From contig NZ_MKKE01000055.1 of NCBI RefSeq assembly GCF_001942305.1, positions 152,345-216,344 of the forward strand: a DNA stretch of 64,000 bases, given 5' to 3'. Both the position numbers and the translations under genes were made by a program. The stretch is from Saccharomonospora sp. CUA-673. GTDB taxonomy: Bacteria; Actinomycetota; Actinomycetes; Mycobacteriales; Pseudonocardiaceae. Under the pieces are notes generated by a model. That model was not told where the DNA came from. It did no database searches and saw nothing but the letters and a program-made list of their open reading frames with translations. This document shows positions 7,684 to 16,185 of the stretch, piece by piece; within the stretch, counting starts at the first letter, position 1, and every line of letters begins with the position of its first letter.

Positions 7684-8961
7684 CTACCGAACGTCCGCAT
7701 CAAGTCCATTTCGGACTCGAGTACGCCGGCGAGTCGGCGCACACCCTCGCGGATCCGTTCGGGTGTCGGGTAGCAGTACGACAGGCGCATCTGCCTGCTG
7801 CCCAGGCCGTCGGCGTAGAACCCGGTGCCGGAGGCGTAGGCGACGCGGGCGGTGACGGCGCGGGCCAGCATCGCCTTCGCGTCGACGCCCTCGGGCACGG
7901 TGAGCCACACGTAGAACCCGCCGTCGGGGTGGGTCCAGCTGCAGCCGGCGGGCATGTACTGCTCGAGCGCGCCGATCATGGCGTCGCGGCGTTCGCGGTA
8001 GTTCTCGCGGAAGGTCTTGATCTGCCCCTTCCAGTCGTGCGTGGCGAGGTACTTCGACACGACGAGCTGGTTGAGCGTCGGCGGGCACAGCGTGGCCGAT
8101 TCGGAGGCCAGGACGAGCTTCTCGCGCACGGCGTGCGGGGCGAGCACCCAGCCGACACGCAGACCGGAGGCGAACGTCTTGGAGAACGAGCCGAGGTACA
8201 CGACGTTGTCGGGGTCCATCGACCGCAGCGCCGGGTAGGTCTGGCCGTCGAAGGCGAGCAGGCCGTACGGGTTGTCCTCGAGGACGAGCACGTCGTACTG
8301 CCGGCAGATCTCGAGGATCTCCGCGCGGCGGTCGACGGCGAGCGTCACGCCGGCCGGGTTGTGGAAGTTCGGGATCGTGTAGAGGAACTTGACCCGCTTG
8401 CCGGCCTTCTCGCACTCGGCGAGGGCGGCGCGCAGGTTGTCGGGCACGAGGCCGTCGTCGTCCATGGCGACGTGCACGACCTCGGCCTGGTAGGCGGCGA
8501 ACGAGCCGAGCGCGCCGACGTACGACGGTCCCTCGGCGAGCACGACGTCGCCCGGGTCGCAGAACAGCCGCGTGACCATGTCCAGCGCCATCTGCGAGCG
8601 ACGGTGACGACGACGTCGTCGGGGTGGCCGGTGATGCCCTCCATCGCCATGACGTCGCAGATCTGCTCGCGCAGCTCGGCACGCCGTGCGCGGAGCCGTA
8701 CTGCAGCGCCGTGAGCCCCTCCTCGGCGACCAGTTCGCCCATCTGCTGCGACAGGGAGTCGAGCGGCAGCGCCGTGAGGTTGGGCATTCCGCCGGCGAGC
8801 GAGACCACCTCGGGCCTGCTGGCCACGGCGAAGAGCGCACGGATCTCCGAGGCCGTCATCCCGGCGGTCCGGGCCGCGTACCGGTCGACGTGCGGGTCGA
8901 GGTTCGTGCGGCTCCCCGGTTCGGTGCCGGGTCTGTGCTCTGGGAGCTGGTCTTCGCTCAT
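7684..8961 (-). CDS. PLP-dependent aminotransferase, MocR/LysN-like class I (two or three frame changes)
   Basis: Fold-type I aminotransferase, closest in pattern to 2-aminoadipate/aromatic aminotransferases. It starts at ATG 8961 (GGAAG upstream) with 'ARTAGMTASEIRALFAVASRPEVVSLAGGMPNL', continues with 'YGSAHG', 'EGPSYVGALGSFAAY', 'YTIPNFHNPAGVTL', 'VLEDNPYGLLAF' and the PLP lysine in 'SFSKTFASGLRVGW', and closes with 'MRLSYCYPTPERIREGVRRLAGVLE'. The frame changes near 8680 and near 8600, with all conserved blocks present. The end is uncertain: the main frame runs on to 7449 over the ddl-like start, while a TAG at 7684 one frame away fits the usual family length, so a third indel is probable. 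Substrate not determinable. Confidence 0.85.
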   Translation of the reverse strand: MSEDQLPEHRPGTEPGSRTNLDPHVDRYAARTAGMTASEIRALFAVASRPEVVSLAGGMPNLTALPLDSLSQQMGELVAEEGLTALQYGSAHGVPSCASRSATSWRWRASPATPTTSSSPSLADGAGHGHAAVLRPGRRRARRGTVVRRRARLVRRLPGRGRARRHGRRRPRARQPARRPRRVREGRQAGQVPLHDPELPQPGRRDARRRPPRGDPRDLPAVRRARPRGQPVRPARLRRPDLPGAAVDGPRQRRVPRLVLQDVRLRSACRLGARPARRAREARPGLRIGHAVPADAQPARRVEVPRHARLEGADQDLPRELPRTPRRHDRRARAVHARRLQLDPPRRRVLRVAHRARGRRREGDAGPRRHRPRRLRLRHRVLRRRPGQQADAPVVLLPDTRTDPRGCAPTRRRTRVRNGLDADVR

Positions 8962-9157
8962 GAGATACTTCCGTCTGCTTCGAGGAAAGCGTTCGGCGGC
9001 TGGACAACTACCGGCAGGCAGTTATCCGAGTGTAACGGGCACCCCGGTGCCCCTCCCGCCGTTGGCGCGCTTCTCACATCGGCATATGCTTGCCGGTGTT
9101 ACCGGTTGCCGGTTCGAGGATGCTCGCCGGCGCGCCGCACTCAGCCTGGGAGGTTCG

Positions 9158-9823
9158 GTGTCACGTCAGATCGTGGGCGTCACGCTGGACAACCTGGAGG
9201 AGTTGCCGCTGCACTGCCGGCGTTGCGTGTTCTGGGAGCTGGCGCCGCATCTGCGGGAGCAGGCCGAGGAGTACGGCGAGACCGAGGTCGAGAAGGAGGC
9301 CTGGGTCTCGGGTGTGCTGCTCGAATGGGGTTCGTGCGGGCGCATCGTCTACAGCGGCAAGGTGCCGGTGGGGTTCGCGTTGTACGCCCCGCCCAGCGCC
9401 GTCCCCCGCGCGGACGCGTTCCCGACGTCGCCGGCCAGTCCGGATGCCGTGTTGCTGACGGCGTTCCACGTCGTGCCGGAGTTCCGCGGCGGCGGGCTCG
9501 GGCGGATGCTCGTGCAGGCGGTGGCGAAGGACCTCACGCGGCGCGGGGTGAAGGCGATCGAGGCGTTCGGCGACGCCGAGCCCGGCACCGCCGACAACGA
9601 CACCGACGGCACCGGTCGGGGCGAGGAGCATGCGTGCGTCGTGCCCGCGCCGTTCCTACAGGGTGTGGGGTTCAAGACGGTCCGCCCGCATCCGCGGTGG
9701 CCGCGGCTGCGTCTGGAGCTGCGTTCGTCGATCACGTGGAAGGAAGACGTCGAGGCGGCGCTGGAGAAGCTGCTCGGCGAGGTCACGATGACCACCGCGA
9801 CGTCGTCCAGCACCCGCGTCTGA
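9158..9823 (+). CDS. GNAT-family N-acetyltransferase (Rv3916c-like)
   Basis: About 221 residues. The acetyl-CoA-binding core is visible as 'VVPEFRGGGLGRMLVQAVAKDLTRRGVKAIEAFG' (R-G-G-G-x-G-R pyrophosphate loop). The N-terminus has the pair 'HCRRCVFWEL', which is conserved in the actinobacterial family beside parB but has no known role. GTG at 9158 was chosen because GGGAGG sits at 9148-9153; reading further upstream would run into the aminotransferase promoter. By position it matches Rv3916c of mycobacteria (from memory). It converges on cwlM; the gap holds DnaA boxes. Substrate unknown. Confidence 0.85.
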   Translation: MSRQIVGVTLDNLEELPLHCRRCVFWELAPHLREQAEEYGETEVEKEAWVSGVLLEWGSCGRIVYSGKVPVGFALYAPPSAVPRADAFPTSPASPDAVLLTAFHVVPEFRGGGLGRMLVQAVAKDLTRRGVKAIEAFGDAEPGTADNDTDGTGRGEEHACVVPAPFLQGVGFKTVRPHPRWPRLRLELRSSITWKEDVEAALEKLLGEVTMTTATSSSTRV

Positions 9824-9844
9824 TCCGGGATGTTCTAGACAGAG

Positions 9845-9915
9845 TTATCCACAGAAGTGTGCACAACTCATAGGGTTGTCCACAGTTTTGGTGCTGCTTG
9901 TGCACAGTTGTCCCC
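9845..9915. promoter_or_regulatory. Cluster of DnaA boxes
   Basis: Four good 9-mers in 62 bases: TTATCCACA (9845-9853), TGTGCACAA (9858-9866, reverse of TTGTGCACA), TTGTCCACA (9876-9884), TTGTGCACA (9898-9906), plus a weak TTGTCCCCT (9908-9916). They lie between two converging genes, so a promoter role is unlikely; a DnaA-titration or replication-control site is the inference. Confidence 0.75.
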
Positions 9916-10008
9916 TTCGACAGTCGCGTTCCGTCGAAGGGGTGACACTGCGCGTGACAGGGCCGCGTGTCGAGGCCGGCGGTTCGTCGGCGGTGACTAC
10001 TCGACTGC

Positions 10009-11221
10009 CTACTCGGCCTTGGCGAGTTCGTGGGCGAGCACGTCGGCGAACGTGAACGTGCCGGTCGGCTGGTCGCCCTCGCCGAGCAGGTACAGCCGTT
10101 TCACGGCGATGAGGATGCCCTCGGCGACGACGTCGCGGAACGCCGGGTCGGACAGCCGCAGCCGGTCCTGCTCGTTGGTCAGGTAGCCGATCTCGACGCG
10201 CACCGCGGGGCAACGGGTGCGGGTGAAGATGTCCCACGTCTTGGGGTGGGTGCGGCAGTCGAGCAGCCCGGTGCGGGCGGCCAGCTCGCGCTGGATGTAC
10301 CCGGCGAGCAGCTCCCCGACGGTGGACGTGGTGCCGTTGCCGGTGCCGAAGTGGAAGCTCGCGACGCCCTGGGCGTGCGGCGAGGCGTTGCCGTCGCAGT
10401 GCAGCGACAGGAACAGGTCGGCGCCCGCGTCGTTGGCGAACTGGGCGCGGTCGACCTCGGACGGGCCCTGCGCGGGGCCCGCGAGATGAGCGCCTCCATG
10501 CCGGTGGCCTTCATGCGGCCCTCGAGCCGACGTGCGAGGTCCCAGGCGATGTCGCGTTCGACGACGCCCCCGACGTGCACGCCGGCATCGTCGCCGCCGT
10601 GCCCGGGGTCGATGACGATGCGCTTGCCACGCAGCCGCGGTCCCGCCTGCCGCACCTGCTCCTGCTCGCGCAGGAACACCGGGCGGCCACCGCGGGCACG
10701 CGGGGAGAGCTGGCGCAGCGCCCGCACGGTCGAGGCACCGCAGATGCCGTCGACGGTGAGCCCGTAGTCGCGTTGGAAGTTCTTCAGGCCACGTTCGGTC
10801 TGGGCTCCGAAGTGCCCGTCGGGGCGGCCGGCGTTGTAGCCGAGCTCGGTGAGGCGCTCCTGCAGCGAGAAGACGTCGTCACCGTGGACGGGTGCGGAGA
10901 TCAGATAGGCCAGCGGTCGGCTGCCTAGGTGGTAGCAGGATCCGCGGAGCGCGCGATACGTCGCCGCGCCGACCACGCCGTCCGTGATCAGCCCACGGCG
11001 CTGCTGGAACGCGCGCACCGCGTGCTCGACGTGGTGGTCGAACACCGCGTCGGCACCGTCGGGGTGGCCGTGGGAACCGTTCGCGCGTGCGAACCGCCCG
11101 GGCCGTGGGAGCCGTTGGTCGCGATCGCGCCGCTTGCGCTTGGGAGCAGGTCCAGACTCGTGAGCATGGACCTGATCTCGGCGACGTCCGCTCCGGTGTC
11201 GCCGCGGCGGAGTACCCGCAT
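10009..11221 (-). CDS. cwlM: CwlM-type N-acetylmuramoyl-L-alanine amidase family protein (two frame changes)
   Basis: In mycobacteria CwlM is a non-enzymatic, PknB-phosphorylated regulator of MurA. Layout here: two peptidoglycan-binding domains ('MRVLRRGDTGADVAEIRSML', then 'AVRAFQQRRGLITDGVVGAATYRAL', and 'DDVFSLQERLTELGYNAGRPDG' with 'FQRDYGLTVDGICGASTVRAL'), then an Amidase_3 domain. Unlike M. tuberculosis CwlM (as I recall it), the zinc ligands look present: 'DPGHGG', the Glu in 'VVERDI', 'SLHCDGN' and the last Glu in 'RVEIGYLTN'. The frame changes near 11090 and near 10480; all blocks are present. ATG 11221 follows GCGAGGA. The end 'GTFTFADVLAHELAKAE' is typical of CwlM. Confidence 0.9.
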
Positions 11222-11476
11222 GCACTCCTCGCTCTGCGTTGGGCATCGGATCGAACGGGCCTGCCATCACCCGATCCGGTGCTTGTGCTGTGTAAACCAA
11301 TTGCAGGGCGCCGGGGGCCCTGCGCCCGTCTATTGTGCCTTGTGCCCACCGACGCGAGCGCGAAGGCCCGTCTCACGCCGCGTTCACAGGGGAGACGAGC
11401 AGGTCCACCCGTCATGACGCGGAAGATCGACTCGGTTCGGCTGAGTAATCGCCCGCGCCGAGCCGAGCATGACATA
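11222..11476. other. Intergenic region between cwlM and the trxA terminator
   Basis: About 255 bases with no convincing gene. It must hold the cwlM promoter; no clear -10/-35 pair was identified. Confidence 0.4.
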
Positions 11477-11517
11477 CGACGAGCCCGGGGCGCGGAGTCC
11501 GCGCCCCGGGCTCGTCG
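11477..11517 (-). terminator. Hairpin terminator downstream of trxA
   Basis: Nearly perfect 20-bp GC-rich stem (11477-11496 with 11498-11517; the loop opens to at least 3 bases). It lacks a long U-run, as is usual in actinobacteria. Confidence 0.8.
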
Positions 11518-11538
11518 CCACGTGGTTCGCCGGACGGC

Positions 11539-11862
11539 TCAGAGCACGTCCGCGAGGTCGTCCAGCAGGGCCGCCTTGGGCTTGGCGCCGGTGATCTGCT
11601 TCACCGGCTGGCCGTTCTGGAACAGGATCAGCGTCGGGATCGACATGACCTTGTAGTCGCGGGCGGTGCCCGGGTTCTCGTCGATGTCCAGCTTGGCGAT
11701 CTGGATCTTGTCCTTGTGCTCGCTGGCGATCTCCTCGAGCACCGGGGCGATCATCTTGCAGGGGCCGCACCAGGTGGCCCAGAAGTCGACGAGCACGGGC
11801 TTGTCGTTGGCGAGGACGTCGTCGCCGAAGCTGGAGTCGGTGACCTTGACGGTGTCGGTCAT
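11539..11862 (-). CDS. trxA: Thioredoxin
   Basis: Small disulfide reductase (107 residues) that passes electrons from thioredoxin reductase to ribonucleotide reductase, methionine sulfoxide reductases and oxidised proteins. The active site is the canonical 'WATWCGPCKM' (about residues 29-38), with the cis-Pro loop 'SIPTLILFQNG'. Its partner trxB is directly upstream (38-base gap), so the two are co-transcribed, matching the trxB2-trxC pair of mycobacteria from memory. Start ATG 11862 with AAGAGGAA just upstream. Thioredoxin pairs beside SigM are commonly under oxidative-stress sigma factor control; no SigM promoter was identified here. Confidence 0.96.
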   Translation of the reverse strand: MTDTVKVTDSSFGDDVLANDKPVLVDFWATWCGPCKMIAPVLEEIASEHKDKIQIAKLDIDENPGTARDYKVMSIPTLILFQNGQPVKQITGAKPKAALLDDLADVL

Positions 11863-11900
11863 GGTTCCTCTTTCTTCTCGTGAGTCCTGGGTCGGGAACG

Positions 11901-12896
11901 TCAGTTGGCCGCGGTGGCGTAGCCGCCGCCGACGAGCTCGGGCGTCTGGGCGGCCTCGTCGACCTGTGCGTGTTCGGCGAGCCAGCGTTCGGCGTCGATG
12001 GCCGCGGTGCAGCCGCTGCCGGCCGCCGTGATCGCCTGCTGATAGGTGTGGTCCACGAGGTCGCCCGCGGCGAACACGCCGTCGACGTTCGTGTAGGAGC
12101 TGCGGCCCTGGGTGAGCACGTAGCCCGATTCGTCGACGTCGACCTGGCCGTGGAACAGCTCGTTCCGCGGGTCGTGGCCGATGGCGACGAAGAATCCGGT
12201 CACATCCAGCGTCGACTCCTCGCCGGTGACGGTGTCGGCGACCTTCAGACCGCTCACGGTCTCGTCGCCGAGCACCTCGGTGACCTGCGAGTTGAGCTGC
12301 CAGCGGATCTTCTCGTTCTGCTGGGCGCGCTCGAGCATGATCTTGGAGGCGCGGAAGTCCTCGCGGCGGTGGACGATCGTGACGGTCTTGGCGAACTTCG
12401 TCAGGAAGGTCGCCTCCTCCATCGCGGAGTCGCCGCCGCCGACGACGGCGATGTCGTGCTCACGGAAGAAGAACCCGTCGCACGTGGCGCAGGACGACAC
12501 GCCGTGGCCGAGCAGCTTCTGCTCGCCGGGCACGCCCAGGTAGCGGGGCGCGGCGCCGGTGGCCAGGATGACGGCGCGGGCGGCGTAGCGCGTGCCGTTG
12601 GCGGTGACGTACTTGATGTCACCGGTGAGCTCGAGCTTCTCGACGTCCTCGGTGCGCAGGTCGGCGCCGAACGTCTTGGCCTGCTCGCGCATCTCCTCCA
12701 TGAGCTCGGGGCCCTGGATGCCGGACCGGAAGCCCGGGTAGTTCTCCACCTCGGTGGTGGTCATCAATGCGCCACCGAACTGGGAGCCCTCGAACACCAG
12801 CGGCTCGAGTTGCGCACGGGCCGCGTACACGGCGGCCGTGTATCCCGCGGGACCCGACCCGACGATGATCAGGTTCCGAACGTCCTCTGCAGCCAC
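11901..12896 (-). CDS. trxB: Thioredoxin reductase (NADPH, FAD)
   Basis: Low-molecular-weight thioredoxin reductase of 331 residues. FAD-binding loop 'GSGPAGYTAA' (about residues 13-22), redox-active 'CATC' in 'SSCATCDGFFFREHD', NADPH loop 'VGGGDSAMEEA', and the final FAD-contact block 'GVFAAGDLVDHTYQQAITAAGSG'. It moves electrons from NADPH to the thioredoxin coded next to it. The start ATG 12896 has a GGAGGAAA ribosome-binding site. The nearby anti-sigma/SigM genes point to a redox- or envelope-stress block; the pair has its own promoter, since a terminator lies between it and the sigma operon. Confidence 0.97.
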   Translation of the reverse strand: MAAEDVRNLIIVGSGPAGYTAAVYAARAQLEPLVFEGSQFGGALMTTTEVENYPGFRSGIQGPELMEEMREQAKTFGADLRTEDVEKLELTGDIKYVTANGTRYAARAVILATGAAPRYLGVPGEQKLLGHGVSSCATCDGFFFREHDIAVVGGGDSAMEEATFLTKFAKTVTIVHRREDFRASKIMLERAQQNEKIRWQLNSQVTEVLGDETVSGLKVADTVTGEESTLDVTGFFVAIGHDPRNELFHGQVDVDESGYVLTQGRSSYTNVDGVFAAGDLVDHTYQQAITAAGSGCTAAIDAERWLAEHAQVDEAAQTPELVGGGYATAAN

Positions 12897-13011
12897 TGCT
12901 TTCCTCCGCTTCGATAACGCCTGACACCAGGTCCAACAGCATCGTAGGTGTGGGTGTTCCCGAAACGTGTCGGCGCCCGCCTGTGACCCCCTGCACCCGC
13001 GTGTCGCACGG

Positions 13012-13051
13012 CGAAAGGCCGCCGGCTCCGGTGGGAGTCGGCGGCCTTTCG
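13012..13051 (-). terminator. Terminator after the anti-sigma gene
   Basis: Perfect 13-bp stem CGAAAGGCCGCCG (13012-13024) with CGGCGGCCTTTCG (13039-13051), 14-base loop. It lies 43 bases past the anti-sigma stop codon. Confidence 0.82.
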
Positions 13052-13093
13052 GTGCTGGTCAGTGCGCTGGTCGGCGGCCCCGCGGCAGGCGGG

Positions 13094-13882
13094 TCAGCCT
13101 CGGCCGACGAGTTCGTCGAGGACCGGCTGCGGGCCGCAGTCGGGGCTGACGGCGACCATGCGGAACTGGGCGAGTTCGCCGGTGGTGTAGAGCGCCATGA
13201 CCGCTTCCTCGCCGTCGATGGTGACCGGGCGGACCCCCACGGGCTGACGGTCCGTGTCGATGCCCGCCTGCGCGACGCACTCGTCGAGCTGTTCCTTCGT
13301 ACCGAGCGGGCCGAAGTCGCGCACGTTGCTGACGTCGCCGACGGCGGCCGACAGTTCGCCCTGGTCGTTGCTGAGCGTCAACGGCCCGGCACCGTCCGAG
13401 CCGTCCGCGCCGCCTGCCGGCTCCGAGGCCTCCTCGGTCGGTGCGGGCTGGGCCACTCCCGGGGTCGCGTCGTCGACGCCGAGCGTCGGCACCACGATCG
13501 CCACCGCCGCGACGACCGCCGCGGCGCCGGCGAGCAGTCCCGCCGCGATGCCGGCCTGCTTCTTCCGCCTGCTGCGTGCCCGGTCGAGGCCCACGACGTT
13601 CGTGGTCCCCTGCGACTCGCGGGCGCGCTGCTCGTCGGCGATCGCCGCGTCGAGCCGCGCCGCGACGTGCGCGGGCATCGGTTCCACCGGCTCGTCGGCG
13701 AGCGAGCCCAGGTCGGCCTGTGCGGCCTCCAGCGCCTCGATGATCGCCCGAGCCTCGGGGTCGGCGTGCACACGAGGCCACAGCGCGGCTGCTTCGCTCT
13801 CGCTCAGCACGCCGGCGTGCAGGTCGGAGAGCACGTCGACAGACAGAGCCGTCTCGTCCTGGCCCTTGAATTCGCCGCTCAT
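13094..13882 (-). CDS. Membrane-bound anti-sigma factor of SigM
   Basis: About 262 residues with the layout of a membrane anti-sigma factor: a cytoplasmic N-terminal domain ('VLSDLHAGVLSESEAAALWPRVHADPEARAIIEALE', about residues 12-47), one membrane segment (about 112-135, 'AGIAAGLLAGAAAVVAAVAIVVP') and an outer domain of about 125 residues. It should hold the sigma factor inactive at the membrane until a signal releases it. The zinc-binding H-x3-C-x2-C motif of ZAS proteins is absent, so it belongs to the zinc-free branch. Its ATG overlaps the SigM stop by 4 bases, so the two are translationally coupled. By position it matches RsmA (Rv3912). Confidence 0.88.
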   Translation of the reverse strand: MSGEFKGQDETALSVDVLSDLHAGVLSESEAAALWPRVHADPEARAIIEALEAAQADLGSLADEPVEPMPAHVAARLDAAIADEQRARESQGTTNVVGLDRARSRRKKQAGIAAGLLAGAAAVVAAVAIVVPTLGVDDATPGVAQPAPTEEASEPAGGADGSDGAGPLTLSNDQGELSAAVGDVSNVRDFGPLGTKEQLDECVAQAGIDTDRQPVGVRPVTIDGEEAVMALYTTGELAQFRMVAVSPDCGPQPVLDELVGRG

Positions 13883-14490
13883 CGTCGTCCCTCCCCGTGT
13901 TTGCTTTCGTAAGTTGGGACGTCGCCCTCGTCGGTCGGGTTCCGTAGATGACCGAGAAGTTTCGCGAGTTTCGTGCGACCTCGAGCACACCGGCTCTTGA
14001 CGGTGCCCTCGGCGATACCGAGCATCTCGGCGGTCTCGGACACCGAGTACCCCTCGACGTCGACGAGCACGATCGGGGCGCGCTGGTCCTCGGGAAGCTG
14101 GTCGAGGGCCTCCTTGATGACCAGTCGCGTCTCCCGTTCGCCCATCGAGTCGCGGGGCACGGCGGGTTCCTGCGGGCCCTGTTCGTCGAGGGGGACGGTC
14201 GGGCGGGCCTGCTTGCGCCGGATCCGGTCGAGGCAGGCGTTCACCACGATGCGGTGCAGCCACGTCGTCACCTGGGACTCGGCGCGGAAGTTCGAGGCGG
14301 CGCGGAAGGCGGAGATGAACGCGTCCTGCAGGGCGTCGGCTGCTTCCTCCGGATCCCGGACGGTGCGCAGGGCGACGGCCCACATGCGGTCTCGATGTCG
14401 GCGGACGAGCTCGTTGAACGCATGCGGATCGCCGGCGGCGTGCGCCTTGATCAGATCCGCATCCGTCGGCTCGGCGGTGGGCGCTGTCAC
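13879..14490 (-). CDS. sigM: ECF RNA polymerase sigma factor SigM
   Basis: Extracytoplasmic-function sigma factor of 203 residues. Region 2 is visible as 'FNELVRRHRDRMWAVALRTVRDPEEAADALQDAFISAFR' and 'VTTWLHRIVVNACLDRIRR'; region 4 as 'LPEDQRAPIVLVDVEGYSVSETAEMLGIAEGTVKSRCARGRTKL'. The identity as SigM rests on gene order (anti-sigma and thioredoxin pair after it, murJ before it), as in mycobacteria and streptomycetes, where SigM controls envelope or late-stage genes including ESX loci. That is interesting because ESX-type genes lie later in this window. Its own promoter was not resolved in the 70-base gap upstream. Confidence 0.93.
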   Translation of the reverse strand: MTAPTAEPTDADLIKAHAAGDPHAFNELVRRHRDRMWAVALRTVRDPEEAADALQDAFISAFRAASNFRAESQVTTWLHRIVVNACLDRIRRKQARPTVPLDEQGPQEPAVPRDSMGERETRLVIKEALDQLPEDQRAPIVLVDVEGYSVSETAEMLGIAEGTVKSRCARGRTKLAKLLGHLRNPTDEGDVPTYESKHGEGRR

Positions 14491-14560
14491 CCGGAAGAGA
14501 TTACTAAGACCGGGCAGTCCGTACCCGATCGGATCGCCGCGTTCCCCGTGTCTGTCGCCG

Positions 14561-16105
14561 TCAGCCCGCGGACAGGAACCTGAGCTCGCCGAACTCGGAG
14601 TAGAACTCCGGTTCCTCGCCGCCCAGCCGGCTGATCCACACGATCACGTACTGGGTCTGGGGCGGCTGGTCGAGCTGGACCTCGTTGACGACCTCGCCCA
14701 TCGTCGCCTCGCCCACGACCTGCGTGGCGTCGAGCGGGACGTCGGGTGCGCTGGCCGTGCGGACCTCGACCTCGGTGCCCGGGCTGTCACCGATGACGCG
14801 CACCGCGGACAGGTCGACCGGCTCGTCGAACGTCGCGACGAGGCCGACGCCGGTCTTCAGCGCCGGCAGCTGCTGCTGGTACGTGTCGGTGCGCCAGATG
14901 GTGGTGGGATCGCCGTCGATGGCCAGCGGCGCGGTGCCCGGGCTGTCGGGCGAGCCCTCGGGGCTGTAGACGTCGATGCTCGACGGGGCGACCGGCGGGC
15001 CTGCCTGCTGGCCCGCCCCGTCGGCGCCGTCGGCGCCATTGCCGCCGCCGCCCGGTTGGCCCTCCTGCTGGGTGGGTGTCGGGTCGGCGAGGTTGACGTC
15101 GGGTCCGCCGGTGTCGGCGTCGTCCTGGAAGAAGCTGATGGCCATCATGCCGAGCCAGGCCAGGACGCCGACGGCGGCGCACACGAGCACGGTGACGCCG
15201 AGGGCGAGCTTGCGCCGGCGCGCCTTGTCGGTGGTCGGTTTCTTGGTGGTCCAGACCGTGCCGTCGGACTCGGCGGGTTGGGCGGGCTGCTTGGCGCGTT
15301 CGGCGGCCTCGGCGGCGTGGTCGAGGGCGCGCAGGATCGCGGCGGAGGTGCGGATGCCGCCGTGGTCGCCGTCCTCGATGGTGCGCACCGACAGCGCGGA
15401 CAGTTCCTGCGGCACGCGGGGCTGCAGCGATTTGGCGGGCACGATGCGTCCGGTCGGCGACTTCGGCGCGGGCGCCAGCGCGGGCGGTCCGCCCGGCAGC
15501 GCCCACCGGCCGGTGAGCAGCAGGTACAGCACCGAGCCGAGGGCCTTGACGTCGTCGCGCAGTGTCGCGTCGGGCAGCGGGCCGGGGAACGCGAGGCGCA
15601 GCCTGCCGTCGGGCGTCAGGCGTAGCCGCTGCGGGTGGTCGATGCCGAGCACGAGGCCCGACTGGTGCGCCTGGTCGACGGATTCGGCCAGCGCGCGCAC
15701 CATGCGGGCGGCGGCGCCGGGTTCGACGGGCCGTTCGGCGACCAGGTCGATCAGGTCGGTGCCCTTGGTCCACTCGGCGACGACGATGCCGAGCAGACCC
15801 TCGCTCGAGGAGATCCCGCTGCCGAGGCTGAGCACGTCGAGCACGCGGGCGACACCGGGGTGCTCGAACGTGGCCGCGTGCGCGGCGCGTTCGAGGGTGC
15901 GCCTGCCGAGCAGGGCCGCCTCGGGGTCGGCCGGGTCGCCGACGAGCATCGTCAGGGCGACGTCGCGGCGCAGCTGGCCGTCCCGTGCGCGCCACAGGTG
16001 GGCGCCCGCCCGCTCGTCGATGCCGAACTGCGCGAGCAGCCGGTATCGGCCGTCGCCGACGACTCCGCCGGGCGCCAGCGCACCCCGCTGCGCTCTCGTG
16101 CCCAT
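14561..16105 (-). CDS. Membrane pseudokinase with outer discoidin-like domain (MurJ partner)
   Basis: A 514-residue protein: a kinase-like domain (about residues 15-280: 'GVVGDGRYRLLAQFGIDERAGAHLWRARD', 'VAEWTKGTDLIDLV') without recognisable HRD and DFG catalytic motifs; a membrane segment at about 320-345 ('KLALGVTVLVCAAVGVLAWLGMMAISFF'); a Gly/Pro-rich linker; and an outer beta-sandwich of the F5/8-C (galactose-binding) kind (about 400-514, 'DGDPTTIWRTDTY'). In M. tuberculosis these parts are fused to the C-terminus of MurJ (Rv3910), where PknB phosphorylates the pseudokinase and the FHA protein FhaA binds it. Here it is a separate gene just downstream of murJ. Confidence 0.85.
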   Translation of the reverse strand: MGTRAQRGALAPGGVVGDGRYRLLAQFGIDERAGAHLWRARDGQLRRDVALTMLVGDPADPEAALLGRRTLERAAHAATFEHPGVARVLDVLSLGSGISSSEGLLGIVVAEWTKGTDLIDLVAERPVEPGAAARMVRALAESVDQAHQSGLVLGIDHPQRLRLTPDGRLRLAFPGPLPDATLRDDVKALGSVLYLLLTGRWALPGGPPALAPAPKSPTGRIVPAKSLQPRVPQELSALSVRTIEDGDHGGIRTSAAILRALDHAAEAAERAKQPAQPAESDGTVWTTKKPTTDKARRRKLALGVTVLVCAAVGVLAWLGMMAISFFQDDADTGGPDVNLADPTPTQQEGQPGGGGNGADGADGAGQQAGPPVAPSSIDVYSPEGSPDSPGTAPLAIDGDPTTIWRTDTYQQQLPALKTGVGLVATFDEPVDLSAVRVIGDSPGTEVEVRTASAPDVPLDATQVVGEATMGEVVNEVQLDQPPQTQYVIVWISRLGGEEPEFYSEFGELRFLSAG

Positions 16106-16185
16106 CCGGCCTGACCCCCTCTTGCGGTTCCGACTCCGGTGATCTCTAGATGAGGGTACGTGAACACGCGCCGCGAGCGGCTCAT

